Source: Phytophthora quininea (taxonomy: Eukaryota > Oomycota > Peronosporomycetes > Peronosporales > Peronosporaceae). From it: DNA of 64,000 nucleotides. Position 1 is the stretch's first letter. Each line of letters begins with the position of its first letter. Position numbers and translations under genes: made by a program. The notes under the pieces were generated by a model, which saw only the letters and a program-made list of their open reading frames with translations, had not been told where the DNA came from and ran no database searches. The stretch covers positions 53,114-117,113 of the forward strand of contig JAAVTG010000452.1 of assembly GCA_011947345.1 (NCBI GenBank), written 5' to 3'. This document shows, piece by piece, positions 44,831 through 56,876 of the stretch.

Positions 44831-45579
44831 ATGGATCCGGCAGCCACGCCCCAGAATCTCGGCGACATGCTGCAACTTTTGCGCAACAACAAGCGCAGTT
44901 CCAAGCTCATCTCAACGAGCAGCTAGCGGATCAAAATGCTCGCTTTGACGCTCTCGCCACCAAGCCGCCAGCGGCTCGAAAAACCGAACCACCGCTGTAC
45001 CACGGCTCATTGGATGAAGATTTGGAACTTTGGTTCTTTACAATCGAACAATTCCACGCTGATTACCACCGGCTAATGTCTGAAGAGTCAGCAGCGTTCG
45101 TCACCATGGTGTCATGTCACCTAGCACCTACCCCTATGAACTGGTACCGTCAGTTTGTGGCGGAATGCAACCGCTCCGGTACTGTCCGCTCTTGGGAGAA
45201 CTTCAAGGCAGCCCTGCGCAAGAGATTCCTGCCCCCGACAACGAGTATGCACTGCGCGAAAAGCTGTGCAGGCTGACGCAGATGGGGTCCCTACATGACT
45301 ATATTGGCGAGTTCCAAAATCTATTGTCCAGTGCCAAGTGCCCATCTCGCCACTCGAGTTGCGTTTTTATTTCCAGCAAGGAATCCGCGCCGAGACGAGC
45401 CAGCACCTCAAGGAGCATCACCCCGCCACGTTGGACGAGGCAATTGAACTCGCTCTTCGTTTCGATCACTTTTGCCGGGCGGCAGCTCTCCTACGGCCAC
45501 GGCTGAGTGGGTGAAGACGGCTCAATGTCATCGCTGCAAGAAGATCGGCCACATCGCTCCGAACTGCCCGCTCAAGTAG
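44831..45579 (+). pseudogene. Gag, copy 2 of the concatemer
   Basis: As copy 1, but both T-runs have four instead of five bases (near 44876–44880 and 45470–45474), which shifts the frame early and late. Otherwise almost identical, and it shares the A of CTAATG with copy 1. Confidence 0.7.
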
Positions 45580-45601
45580 GCCTCGTTTTAAAACGAGGTC
45601 G

Positions 45602-45811
45602 TGTAACAGAGTCGAGCTCTGTTGTTGACGCCCGTTTGATCACGGTAAGTTTACGTTCAGGTTGAAGTTTACGGATAGTTTACGGGACAAGTTTACGGAC
45701 AAGTTGCCGTTGCCGTTCCTGGAGCCCAGAGCGCTCAGGGCGGCAAGCAAACTAAACGAACAATACACTTCACAATTCGCCATCGAGCTCCAAGTCGCTT
45801 CCTACATCACA
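45602..45811 (+). repeat. LTR 3
   Basis: 210-bp inner LTR; no difference from LTR 2 noticed at the sites compared. Confidence 0.85.
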
Positions 45812-45899
45812 TAGTAGCACTTGTCGTTGTCAAGTCACTGCCATCGAGCCCAGTCAAGACCCCATAGTGAAGTCAAGTCAATTTCCAGCCATCGTCCCC

Positions 45900-46649
45900 A
45901 TGGATCCGGCAGCCACGCCCCAGAATCTCGGCGACATGCTGCAACTTTTGCGCAACAACAAGCGCAGTTCCAAGCTCATCTCAACGAGCAGCTAGCGGAT
46001 CAAAATGCTCGCTTTGACGCTCTCGCCACCAAGCCGCCAGCGGCTCGAAAAACCGAACCACCGCTGTACCACGGCTCATTGGATGAAGATTTGGAACTTT
46101 GGTTCTTTACAATCGAACAATTCCACGCTGATTACCACCGGCTGATGTCTGAAGAGTCAGCAGCGTTCGTCACCATGGTGTCATGTCACCTAGCACCTAC
46201 CCCTATGAACTGGTACCGTCAGTTTGTGGCGGAATGCAACCGCTCCGGTACTGTCCGCTCTTGGGAGAACTTCAAGGCAGCCCTGCGCAAGAGATTCCTG
46301 CCCCCGACAACGAGTATGCACTGCGCGAAAAGCTGTGCAGGCTGACGCAGATGGGGTCCCTACATGACTATATTGGCGAGTTCCAAAATCTATTGTCCAG
46401 TGCCAAGTGCCCATCTCGCCACTCGAGTTGCGTTTTTATTTCCAGCAAGGAATCCGCGCCGAGACGAGCCAGCACCTCAAGGAGCATCACCCCGCCACGT
46501 TGGACGAGGCAATTGAACTCGCTCTTCGTTTCGATCACTTTTTGCCGGGCGGCAGCTCTCCTACGGCCACGGCTGAGTGGGTGAAGACGGCTCAATGTCA
46601 TCGCTGCAAGAAGATCGGCCACATCGCTCCGAACTGCCCGCTCAAGTAG
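45900..46649 (+). pseudogene. Gag, copy 3 of the concatemer
   Basis: First T-run has four bases, second has five. From here on copies 3–6 read CTGATG where copies 1–2 read CTAATG (copy 3 site near 46142). Confidence 0.7.
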
Positions 46650-46671
46650 GCCTCGTTTTAAAACGAGGTCG

Positions 46672-46881
46672 TGTAACAGAGTCGAGCTCTGTTGTTGACG
46701 CCCGTTTGATCACGGTAAGTTTACGTTCAGGTTGAAGTTTACGGATAGTTTACGGGACAAGTTTACGGACAAGTTGCCGTTGCCGTTCCTGGAGCCCAGA
46801 GCGCTCAGGGCGGCAAGCAAACTAAACGAACAATACACTTCACAATTCGCCATCGAGCTCCAAGTCGCTTCCTACATCACA
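46672..46881 (+). repeat. LTR 4
   Basis: 210-bp inner LTR of the array. Confidence 0.85.
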
Positions 46882-46969
46882 TAGTAGCACTTGTCGTTGT
46901 CAAGTCACTGCCATCGAGCCCAGTCAAGACCCCATAGTGAAGTCAAGTCAATTTCCAGCCATCGTCCCC

Positions 46970-47718
46970 ATGGATCCGGCAGCCACGCCCCAGAATCTCG
47001 GCGACATGCTGCAACTTTTGCGCAACAACAAGCGCAGTTCCAAGCTCATCTCAACGAGCAGCTAGCGGATCAAAATGCTCGCTTTGACGCTCTCGCCACC
47101 AAGCCGCCAGCGGCTCGAAAACCGAACCACCGCTGTACCACGGCTCATTGGATGAAGATTTGGAACTTTGGTTCTTTACAATCGAACAATTCCACGCTGA
47201 TTACCACCGGCTGATGTCTGAAGAGTCAGCAGCGTTCGTCACCATGGTGTCATGTCACCTAGCACCTACCCCTATGAACTGGTACCGTCAGTTTGTGGCG
47301 GAATGCAACCGCTCCGGTACTGTCCGCTCTTGGGAGAACTTCAAGGCAGCCCTGCGCAAGAGATTCCTGCCCCCGACAACGAGTATGCACTGCGCGAAAA
47401 GCTGTGCAGGCTGACGCAGATGGGGTCCCTACATGACTATATTGGCGAGTTCCAAAATCTATTGTCCAGTGCCAAGTGCCCATCTCGCCACTCGAGTTGC
47501 GTTTTTATTTCCAGCAAGGAATCCGCGCCGAGACGAGCCAGCACCTCAAGGAGCATCACCCCGCCACGTTGGACGAGGCAATTGAACTCGCTCTTCGTTT
47601 CGATCACTTTTTGCCGGGCGGCAGCTCTCCTACGGCCACGGCTGAGTGGGTGAAGACGGCTCAATGTCATCGCTGCAAGAAGATCGGCCACATCGCTCCG
47701 AACTGCCCGCTCAAGTAG
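46970..47718 (+). pseudogene. Gag, copy 4 of the concatemer
   Basis: First T-run four bases, a four-A run near 47118–47121 where other copies have five, second T-run five bases. Confidence 0.7.
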
Positions 47719-47740
47719 GCCTCGTTTTAAAACGAGGTCG

Positions 47741-47950
47741 TGTAACAGAGTCGAGCTCTGTTGTTGACGCCCGTTTGATCACGGTAAGTTTACGTTCAGG
47801 TTGAAGTTTACGGATAGTTTACGGGACAAGTTTACGGACAAGTTGCCGTTGCCGTTCCTGGAGCCCAGAGCGCTCAGGGCGGCAAGCAAACTAAACGAAC
47901 AATACACTTCACAATTCGCCATCGAGCTCCAAGTCGCTTCCTACATCACA
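47741..47950 (+). repeat. LTR 5
   Basis: 210-bp inner LTR of the array. Confidence 0.85.
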
Positions 47951-48038
47951 TAGTAGCACTTGTCGTTGTCAAGTCACTGCCATCGAGCCCAGTCAAGACC
48001 CCATAGTGAAGTCAAGTCAATTTCCAGCCATCGTCCCC

Positions 48039-48787
48039 ATGGATCCGGCAGCCACGCCCCAGAATCTCGGCGACATGCTGCAACTTTTGCGCAACAACAA
48101 GCGCAGTTCCAAGCTCATCTCAACGAGCAGCTAGCGGATCAAAATGCTCGCTTTGACGCTCTCGCCACCAAGCCGCCAGCGGCTCGAAAAACCGAACCAC
48201 CGCTGTACCACGGCTCATTGGATGAAGATTTGGAACTTTGGTTCTTTACAATCGAACAATTCCACGCTGATTACCACCGGCTGATGTCTGAAGAGTCAGC
48301 AGCGTTCGTCACCATGGTGTCATGTCACCTAGCACCTACCCCTATGAACTGGTACCGTCAGTTTGTGGCGGAATGCAACCGCTCCGGTACTGTCCGCTCT
48401 TGGGAGAACTTCAAGGCAGCCCTGCGCAAGAGATTCCTGCCCCCGACAACGAGTATGCACTGCGCGAAAAGCTGTGCAGGCTGACGCAGATGGGGTCCCT
48501 ACATGACTATATTGGCGAGTTCCAAAATCTATTGTCCAGTGCCAAGTGCCCATCTCGCCACTCGAGTTGCGTTTTTATTTCCAGCAAGGAATCCGCGCCG
48601 AGACGAGCCAGCACCTCAAGGAGCATCACCCCGCCACGTTGGACGAGGCAATTGAACTCGCTCTTCGTTTCGATCACTTTTGCCGGGCGGCAGCTCTCCT
48701 ACGGCCACGGCTGAGTGGGTGAAGACGGCTCAATGTCATCGCTGCAAGAAGATCGGCCACATCGCTCCGAACTGCCCGCTCAAGTAG
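48039..48787 (+). pseudogene. Gag, copy 5 of the concatemer
   Basis: Both T-runs four bases, A-run five bases; otherwise as copies 3–6. Confidence 0.7.
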
Positions 48788-48809
48788 GCCTCGTTTTAAA
48801 ACGAGGTCG

Positions 48810-49019
48810 TGTAACAGAGTCGAGCTCTGTTGTTGACGCCCGTTTGATCACGGTAAGTTTACGTTCAGGTTGAAGTTTACGGATAGTTTACGGGACAAGT
48901 TTACGGACAAGTTGCCGTTGCCGTTCCTGGAGCCCAGAGCGCTCAGGGCGGCAAGCAAACTAAACGAACAATACACTTCACAATTCGCCATCGAGCTCCA
49001 AGTCGCTTCCTACATCACA
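48810..49019 (+). repeat. LTR 6
   Basis: 210-bp inner LTR of the array. Confidence 0.85.
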
Positions 49020-49107
49020 TAGTAGCACTTGTCGTTGTCAAGTCACTGCCATCGAGCCCAGTCAAGACCCCATAGTGAAGTCAAGTCAATTTCCAGCCAT
49101 CGTCCCC

Positions 49108-49856
49108 ATGGATCCGGCAGCCACGCCCCAGAATCTCGGCGACATGCTGCAACTTTTGCGCAACAACAAGCGCAGTTCCAAGCTCATCTCAACGAGCAGC
49201 TAGCGGATCAAAATGCTCGCTTTGACGCTCTCGCCACCAAGCCGCCAGCGGCTCGAAAAACCGAACCACCGCTGTACCACGGCTCATTGGATGAAGATTT
49301 GGAACTTTGGTTCTTTACAATCGAACAATTCCACGCTGATTACCACCGGCTGATGTCTGAAGAGTCAGCAGCGTTCGTCACCATGGTGTCATGTCACCTA
49401 GCACCTACCCCTATGAACTGGTACCGTCAGTTTGTGGCGGAATGCAACCGCTCCGGTACTGTCCGCTCTTGGGAGAACTTCAAGGCAGCCCTGCGCAAGA
49501 GATTCCTGCCCCCGACAACGAGTATGCACTGCGCGAAAAGCTGTGCAGGCTGACGCAGATGGGGTCCCTACATGACTATATTGGCGAGTTCCAAAATCTA
49601 TTGTCCAGTGCCAAGTGCCCATCTCGCCACTCGAGTTGCGTTTTTATTTCCAGCAAGGAATCCGCGCCGAGACGAGCCAGCACCTCAAGGAGCATCACCC
49701 CGCCACGTTGGACGAGGCAATTGAACTCGCTCTTCGTTTCGATCACTTTTGCCGGGCGGCAGCTCTCCTACGGCCACGGCTGAGTGGGTGAAGACGGCTC
49801 AATGTCATCGCTGCAAGAAGATCGGCCACATCGCTCCGAACTGCCCGCTCAAGTAG
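49108..49856 (+). pseudogene. Gag, copy 6 of the concatemer
   Basis: Both T-runs four bases, as copy 5; last internal region before the outer 3' LTR. Confidence 0.7.
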
Positions 49857-49878
49857 GCCTCGTTTTAAAACGAGGTCG

Positions 49879-50088
49879 TGTAACAGAGTCGAGCTCTGTT
49901 GTTGACGCCCGTTTGATCACGGTAAATTTACGTTCAGGTTGAAGTTTACGGATAGTTTACGGGACAAGTTTACGGACAAGTTGCCGTTGCCGTTCCTGGA
50001 GCCCAGAGCGCTCAGGGCGGCAAGCAAACTAAACGAACAATACACTTCACAATTCGCCATCGAGCTCCAAGTCGCTTCCTACATCACA
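49879..50088 (+). repeat. LTR 7 (outer 3' LTR) of the concatemer
   Basis: 210 bp with a private A (GGTAAATTTACG near 49925 instead of GGTAAGTTTACG). Followed by TCCCA, the same five bases that precede LTR 1. Confidence 0.88.
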
Positions 50089-50279
50089 TCCCACCCCCGA
50101 GTAGACAGCATCTCCGTGGAGTATATGCCACAACTATGCTCGTATCATGTGCATTTCCTGTTTGTTCATGCTGGAGATTGCCTTCGCGACAAGAACAGAA
50201 CGGTGTAGTTTAGACGAGATATTTTAGCGCATACATGTGTATGGGCAAGTCGTCGCCGTCGACGACTGTTCCAGCAGGT

Positions 50280-52475
50280 GAACTCAAGTGAGACCAGGGT
50301 CTGATGTACCTGAATACCGGCAATGCAGTTCGTCGTCTTTGTGTGCCGGAGCATGATGACTTGCGTGTGGCACTGCTGATCAAGCTGGTGCAATGGTACT
50401 ACTGACCTACCATCCTCGCCGATGTAAAAGCAACGTTCAGAGCTGCGCTACATTCGCTCGCTTCAAATCCAGTTCGCTGCGTAAGAACGGAGGACTCATG
50501 CCGCTGCCTGTTCCCTCCGAATACTGGGAGGTCATGGGGATTGGTTTCGCGACGGGACTTCCTGCATCTTCAGGTTATAATGCCATTATGGTGTGCATTG
50601 ATCATTTGAGCAAGCGCTCCAAGTATGCTCCGGCGCATACAACGGTGACTGGAGCTGAAGCCGCATCCATCTTCTTCGACGTGGTCCTGCGAAGTCATAG
50701 TCTTCCAGCAGCTATTATAAACGACAGGGATCCGAAGTTCACAGGCTCGTTTTGGCAAGAACTGATGCGGATCATGGTGTCAGGCTGCGAATAACCCCTA
50801 CCTTCCGAGCGCAGGCCGATGGAAAAACGGCAACAATCTACCACTGCATGATTACGCTCATTAATGAATCAGCACGGCGTCGACTTCAACCTGCCAGCGT
50901 GGTGTGCGACTTTGAACAAACTCTAATCGACACGGTAACTACGCAGTTTCCGAATACTCGACCTGTGGGACGCATATTCCACTTCAAGCAGGCACATCGG
51001 CGATACATGTTGAAGTTGCGCATGTCACGAGAGAAAATTGCGATTGCCATGGATGCTGGAGTGTTGGACATGCTCACTGTGGTTCCGCCTCAGCACGTCG
51101 ATCCGTACGGGATCACATTCGTTACACGTACTAGATGCTCCACATCAAACATTGTTTACGCGGAGCAGGCGTGGACTCGATACTGGCGATACTTCAGGTG
51201 TACCTGGCTCACCCTTTTTCCAGTCGACGTGTGGAATATCCATGGCATGGATTTACAGACTGTTAGTCGTACCAACAACCCGCTCGACAGGTTCAACCGT
51301 GAACTGAATGCGGCAATCACGGCACCTCACCCCAGCTTGACTGTCTTAGTCGACAAAATTGACATAGTATCGAGACGATATGTGAACGTGCTGGATGACA
51401 TTTCCCACCGACGGGCGGCAGCTCTGTCTCACGAACCAATTCGCCTGCCTGAGGCTGTTTCCTTGGTGGTTCAGCGTCGTGCTCCAGCACGACGAGGCCG
51501 ACAACGAAGAAACCAAGGGGCAGCTCGTCGGGGAGATTAACAAGGAGATCGGCTCAATCTACAACTACTACGCCAGCGTAAGGAAGGACGCTACAAACTC
51601 GCGGGGCCTCCAGATGGATTGCTGCAACAAGCACTACTAGCTAACTCGTTGACAGCAATAACGTCAAGAATACATATCATGTCTTTCCTTTAAATTTTTC
51701 AAATATTACAGGTATTTATTTGAGGCATTTCATATTTGGTCTCATTTGGTCTTTTGAGTCATGAGGCTGTGACCAAATGACACCTCTGTGGTCTGGGATC
51801 TGGTCACGCAGACCCGATGAGACCAGACCTGTCGGTGACCTGTAAAAATCTTCCAGTGCCTCCACCAAGTTATCGCCGTTCCAGGTCGACACGGGTAGTA
51901 TGGCGCGTACAAGAGGTGTAGCAACGGAAACGCGGAACGACTACGCCGCCGATTTCGTGCAGGAACGACAGAACATCGTCGAGGCCGCTCAAATCAACTG
52001 CGTGACGCCGAAGCCCGACAGAAGCTTACATGATCAAGGACGGAGTGGCGTGTAGTTCCACGAAGGATACTGGGTCTATCTCAGACCTCGGAATTTGCCG
52101 ATAGCCCACACAGTGCATGGAACCCGAATCGGCAAGGACAAACTGGCGGCGAAGTTTGTGAGACCGTTCCGGATTGCCAAAATGGTCAACACCAACGTAG
52201 AGATGCTAGCATTGCCCAAGTCGCTGAATCGACTGCACAGCAGCTACAACTTGGACGTACTAGGATATGTAGTCGAGTCTCCGACGGAGTTTCTGAGCCG
52301 ACCGTTGCCGAAGGTATCCCCAGTCCACTTTTCGCCAGACAATGACGACGACGATCTCCACGTGGTCGAGCGCCTCCTTAAGCAACGGACTCGCCATAAG
52401 AAGAGGCAATTTCTGATTCATTGGCAAGGACTTCCAGAGTGCGAAGACACCTGGGGGAACGAAGGGAGTCGTTAA
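50280..52475 (+). pseudogene. Relic of a second Ty3/Gypsy pol (integrase and chromodomain), split by inserted sequence
   Basis: Left part (about 50280–50825): remnants of the integrase N-terminus, then MPLPVPSEYWEVMGIGFATG, IMVCIDHLSKRSKYAPAHTT and IINDRDPKFTGSFWQELM, then RITPTFRAQADG in a shifted frame. Right part (from about 51896): ARTRGVATETRNDYAADFVQ, PIAHTVHGTRIGKDKLAAKF, and a chromodomain-like end (VVERLLKQRTRHKKRQFLIHW followed by EDTW; here shortened). Stops and frame changes throughout. Its gag, protease and RT are missing. It starts about 190 bp after the concatemer. Confidence 0.75.
50826..51700 (+). pseudogene. MULE transposase DDE fragment inside the Ty3 relic
   Basis: Open frame continuing from the Ty3 integrase into ASVVCDFEQTLIDTVTTQFP, GRIFHFKQAHRRYML, RYFRCTWLTLFPVDVWNIHG and SRTNNPLDRFNRELNAAI. 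This is the MULE pattern CDFE...FHxxQA...W....NNxxExFN (here NNPLDRFN). The tail (QRRAPARRGRQRR) is not recognised. It is flanked on both sides by Ty3 pol sequence, so it was inserted or joined by recombination. No terminal repeats seen. Confidence 0.65.
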
Positions 52476-52922
52476 CACACCACTATAAATGTTATTGATC
52501 AGTAACGTTTGGCGACAAACCGTCGCCCATATCGGTAACTTACTGAAGTACAACATTAGGAGACCAGGCGAGGGCGAGCGCGAGACTCACTGCTGGAGCA
52601 TTCACGTTCTGTCAACGCCCGCCGATTAGGCGGGTCTGTTGCCCGCGAGCGCTGCAACACGATATTGGTTTTTCAGCAACCGAGGTTGAGCGGAGCGAGG
52701 GCGACGGGCGCAGTAACCCTCCCCACCGATCGTGGTTCCTCCATCTTGAACAAACCGTATACAAGTGTCAAGGTGTTTTCGTGCACCCATCGATTGCTGG
52801 TTGCTGGACGAATCAAGTTGCAGCATTTTAAATGCCGTGAGTGCGCATCCCTGAAGTTCGGTAGCCCCAACACTGTTAAGAGCTCGTTTTCGAATTTGCA
52901 GGCTTTCAGGCAGGCAGCAATA
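52476..52922. other. Unassigned stretch between the Ty3 relic and the SWIM gene relic
   Basis: No recognisable coding sequence. A minus frame (52626–52964) has no known motif. May hold the promoter of the following gene relic. Confidence 0.35.
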
Positions 52923-55900
52923 TGAGCAGAGACTCTGACGGTGCGATTGACTTTTCTTTTTCATGTTTTGCCGCGTTTATCTAACTAGTTGTTGATATTA
53001 TTAGGTGGATTTGTGGCTGTTAAACGCCCTCGCAAGTACCCTCGCGGGAAAAACAGTGCCGAAAAGGAAGCTATGACGGCAACTCATACACCACGGTTTA
53101 TCTCTGTGCCGCACTTCTATGATGGACGTGTTTTCAATTCCTGGGATAAATTTCAGGAGAGGTGGGATGAGTATACTGTTCAGCACCACCTCACCTATCG
53201 CATTCGTGACTCTGAGTCTGCTTCATCGCACAACGAGAAGTAAATAAAGGTATTGACGACGTCGTGGATCTAAGCTGATTGTTTTTGTTTCTTCTAATCA
53301 CAGGTTAAAGAAACACTTGTACACAGCAGTTCAATTCAACGTGACGCCGCAGCACGAAAGAATCTCCTTGCGTGGCGCTATGGAGGGCCGTCTGTCAGTG
53401 GATGCGTCACCGCTATTTCTGAAGCATTCAAATCGTCTGAAGACAACGAATGTCTTATATTGCAGGACGATGATGGCATTGTTTGCGGGATGCTGTTTAT
53501 TAGCAGCGCACAAAAGGCTGTGTACACGCGATGGGGCGAGTCCCTTATTGTCGACTGGACACACAACACAAATAATGCAGGGTTTTACCTAGGTAAGATT
53601 TGGTGCGGTAAATGTTGGCTCCCCATTGTTAATCCAGACAGCTAATGTTCGTTCCAGGCGGGTTCGTGTACACAGGGGTTGGTGGAGTAGGCATCTCGGT
53701 CTGCGAGATGTTGATCGTTAACCAAAAGAAGCCAACTTGAAAGCTTGCTTTGAGTTTTTCAAAGCTGGAATTGGTGGATTTATTACCGAGACCTCTGTCA
53801 TGGACAAAGACTTCACGGAACGGTGAGTACTAAACACCGTATTTCCTGCTACCAAGGTATTTATTATTTGCTGTATTTGCTGTTATGGCATCTGACGGAG
53901 TGTTTGTGGTGTGATTTTTGCAGGTCCTGCTGTGCCAGTTCCACGCGATTCTTGCAGTACAAAAGAAGTTGGCTTAGAAAAATACGGGATTGAAACCGCG
54001 CACCCTGACGAGTTGGAGATTTACTGGCGGCAAATGGTATCGTCTCCAACGAAGACACGCTTTGCATCAGCGTGGGCATCATTTCAAACAAAGTCGGGTA
54101 TTTACTCGCCGGATTTTACCACATACATCTCAGATAACTGGTTAAACTGCTTCGGCATGTGGGCACAGAATGCGCGGGGGCTCTACTACACGTGTGGCAA
54201 CACAGCTAGTAATAGGCTCGAGGCCACGTGGAAACAAATGAAGAACGACATCAATGTGGTGTGCGGGATTGACAAATGCGTGACCGGTGTTTATCGTTTC
54301 CAAGCCATGCGGCTACGGGAGTTGCGATTGGAGCTGCTGTTCTTCCAACACTCGACAGCGTCGATGTAACCTAGCCAACTGCAATTCGCGCGTCAAAGTG
54401 TCACAAATACCTTTGTTTACAATTGAATCCGGCAAGAGTACACGAAGTATCTGTCAATCCAAAGCAGATGTGGAGCCTCTCGTCGCACGAAAGAAGAAGT
54501 TCATTTGGTGGTTGACGCTGACACTTTCGTTGTTCAGTTCGCTGGAAAATGCAGTTGCTTGTTTTTCTCGTCAACGCATCTACCATGTCACCACATAATG
54601 TACGCTATCCTCGACGTGATGGTGGATGACAACGTCGGGATTGGTATTCTCGCTGAACGTTTGAATCTCAATCACGCTCTTAGTAAAAAAATTATGTTCT
54701 TGGTGGTGCTGTCGCTGAGCTAGACTCCCTCGTTGACTTGAACTTCACGCCTGTGGATACTGAGCGCTGTGGAACTCGAGTGGCTCGCCGCCATCCCAAA
54801 ACGACCGTAAACTATGTCAAACTTAAGAATGTGGCGACGCCACGGCAAGCATGATTGCGGGCTTGAATAGGAGTCAGCTTCCCACATGCAACTGGAGCTT
54901 GGCTAGCAGAGCCAATACTTTCAACAGATAAGCAGATCCTGGCTGCTATCTGGACCCGGCTTCAGCACGGAGCAGAAGCTTTGGCTTACGCCACGGGATG
55001 CTCTCCTGGACTGCCTGGAGGCAGGCGAGAGCATACCAGTTAGGAATCACAATTGCTTTTGCATTAAGATCAATACACCTTGGTCTTTGCGAGAGTTCCA
55101 GCTCCCAAACAGTGTCTTGCGTGTTTGGGAACGGCACAGAGAAACAGGAACGAGCAGGGGCTGTAGATGTTGCGCGCAGTGACGTGGAGAAATTTAATAT
55201 CGCTGTGGAAGTACTACGGCCAGTTATTGATGAGTTGGTGGCATCGTCATCTAATCAGTTCGCAGTTAAAGTGTCTGCAGTGGAGATTATTGTAGCGATG
55301 TCCACCCGTCGTCATCCTCAATATTCTCCGACAGTATGTCTGCTTCTGGTTGAGAGTTCGATATCTTGCATGACGTAGTGGCAAGCGATAGCTTGGAACC
55401 GTCGAGTGCATCGCCGTTGGCCCGAAGCACACCAACTCTCCTGCTTGGGGACCCAAGCAAAAATATTGAAGCTCAAGCACGTAGTTGGAGAACTCCAGTT
55501 AGCTCCAGTTCCACAAAAAAGAGGGTTGTACGCTTCGGCGGAGAGGAAGCGTCAAGAAGTTGCGATCTCCTAGGCTCCGGACGGAGATCGTCAAAGAAGA
55601 GTGTCGCGATGGAGCAAACGTTCACATATGCAACACGTGGGCATCGCACGCTATCGATGCGACTAAACTTGCTGCTCTTTTTAACAAATTTCCTGTTGTG
55701 TTTTACCCGACCAAGCAAAAGTTTAGATCTGTGGCTGTTATCGCCGAATCTCGTGAGTCAATTTTGACAATGGCAGTCGTTTTTCGCGAAGGACAGCTTG
55801 AAAATGCGAGGAACAGCTTCAAAGCCGCCGCTGAGTTTTGGCCAACTCCGCGGACTCGATTCGACCACTTGCTGTTGTTGTAGGTGGCGATGCATACAGC

Positions 55901-56380
55901 GAGTACCTTTACCACTGTTTGTACTGTTAAGTTCAGATTCCATTGATTTACGTATTTTGTATGTTGTTCAATTAAGAAATCTCATCAATGACATGAGGAC
56001 ATTTTGCAACTTGCGCAGGGCACACTACCGCAAACAAAAACTGCTCGACTTCCTTCGATCAAACTGGGACGCATCAACTTATCATTTTCAGGCGCTTTTG
56101 GTGTCAAATAAGACCGATGGCGAGATGGCGCGAGAAATCGACCATGTTCTTCTGAGAACCCCCTTAAAGCTCGAACAATCATTCGTAGTGCGCCTGAACC
56201 AGGAAAATATATCACGGTGACTGTAAAAGAAGTTGTGAACGAGCTCCGGCAAACAAAGTGGCCGAGTGATGAAAAAATTTGCGCGCTGCTCCAGAAGTTG
56301 TGTGATCTCAATGGTGCTAGCCAACCAAACCAAATAGACACGTGGAGGACGCCCGTGGCCACACTGCACTTCGGCTTTTG
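52923..56380 (+). pseudogene. Intron-bearing MULE/SWIM zinc-finger (ZSWIM-like) transposase-type gene, degenerate
   Basis: Start MSRDSDG at 52923, intron 52942–53005 (GTGCGATTGAC...TATTAG), then KRPRKYPRGKNSAEKEAMTA, FISVPHFYDGRVFNSWDKFQ and WDEYTVQHHLTYRIRDSES. Later pieces: GIVCGMLFISSAQKAVYTRW, ESLIVDWTHNTNNAGFYLG (DDE start), ELEIYWRQMVSSPTKTRFAS, DNWLNCFGMWAQNARGLYYT, NRLEATWKQMKNDINVVCGI. A SWIM zinc finger CSCLFFSSTHLPCHH lies at 54548–54592. A C-terminal part continues to about 56380 (ATLHFGF). Several frame changes and stops break it. Oomycete genomes carry many such MULE-derived, intron-containing genes. Confidence 0.6.
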
Positions 56381-56876
56381 AGTCCGCCCTATCTCCTCTA
56401 TCCTACAATGTGCAATTGCTTACACTACAAAAAATGATTACCAAACATTTTCTGGTGTGTTTGTATGGCACTGATTAACCAGGGATGGCCAATTCCCAGG
56501 AATTGGCCTTTTTCCCTTTTGTACCACTGGGAGTCCCATGGGTCCCATGGGAATGAATGGGAATTCATTTGTACCTGTCTATCGGTACACTCACGTTCAT
56601 CGATGCGCTTGCACCATGCAGACAACAACAGGGGTGTCTTCTCAACGCTGCCACGGGTGTTTGCCGGCAAGATACTGCTCGTTAAGTACAGCGACAAGAT
56701 CATCACATATCTGGAGCAGAAGCCCACGCCATCGTCGTCACAGGGACGATCTGTGTGCAGTTTATCATCGTTACCAGTGATGCTAAGACTCGGAATAAAC
56801 TAAGCTGCTGGTGTTGGTGAATGATTTGCACGCACCGAACGCCAAGGCGTGACGTTCAAGAACAACCACATCCACA

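Larger units (their letters stand above)
43462..50088 (+). mobile_element. Seven-LTR concatemer of a gag-only (TR-GAG-like) LTR retrotransposon
   Basis: Seven 210-bp LTRs alternate with six internal regions of 859–861 bp, period about 1,070 bp. Each internal region holds a primer-binding-like site, a Gag frame with zinc knuckle and a polypurine tract; there is no protease, RT or integrase. The whole array is flanked by TCCCA on both sides (43457–43461 and 50089–50093), so the target carries one insertion scar. Gag-only non-autonomous elements called TR-GAG are known in plants; an array of this kind is what unequal crossing-over between LTRs would make. Confidence 0.9.

Noticed and set aside
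43462..50088. Satellite DNA or multigene tandem array
   Set aside because: Units have LTR ends TG...CA, primer site, Gag, polypurine tract, and the whole is bordered by a target duplication, so it is a retrotransposon concatemer.
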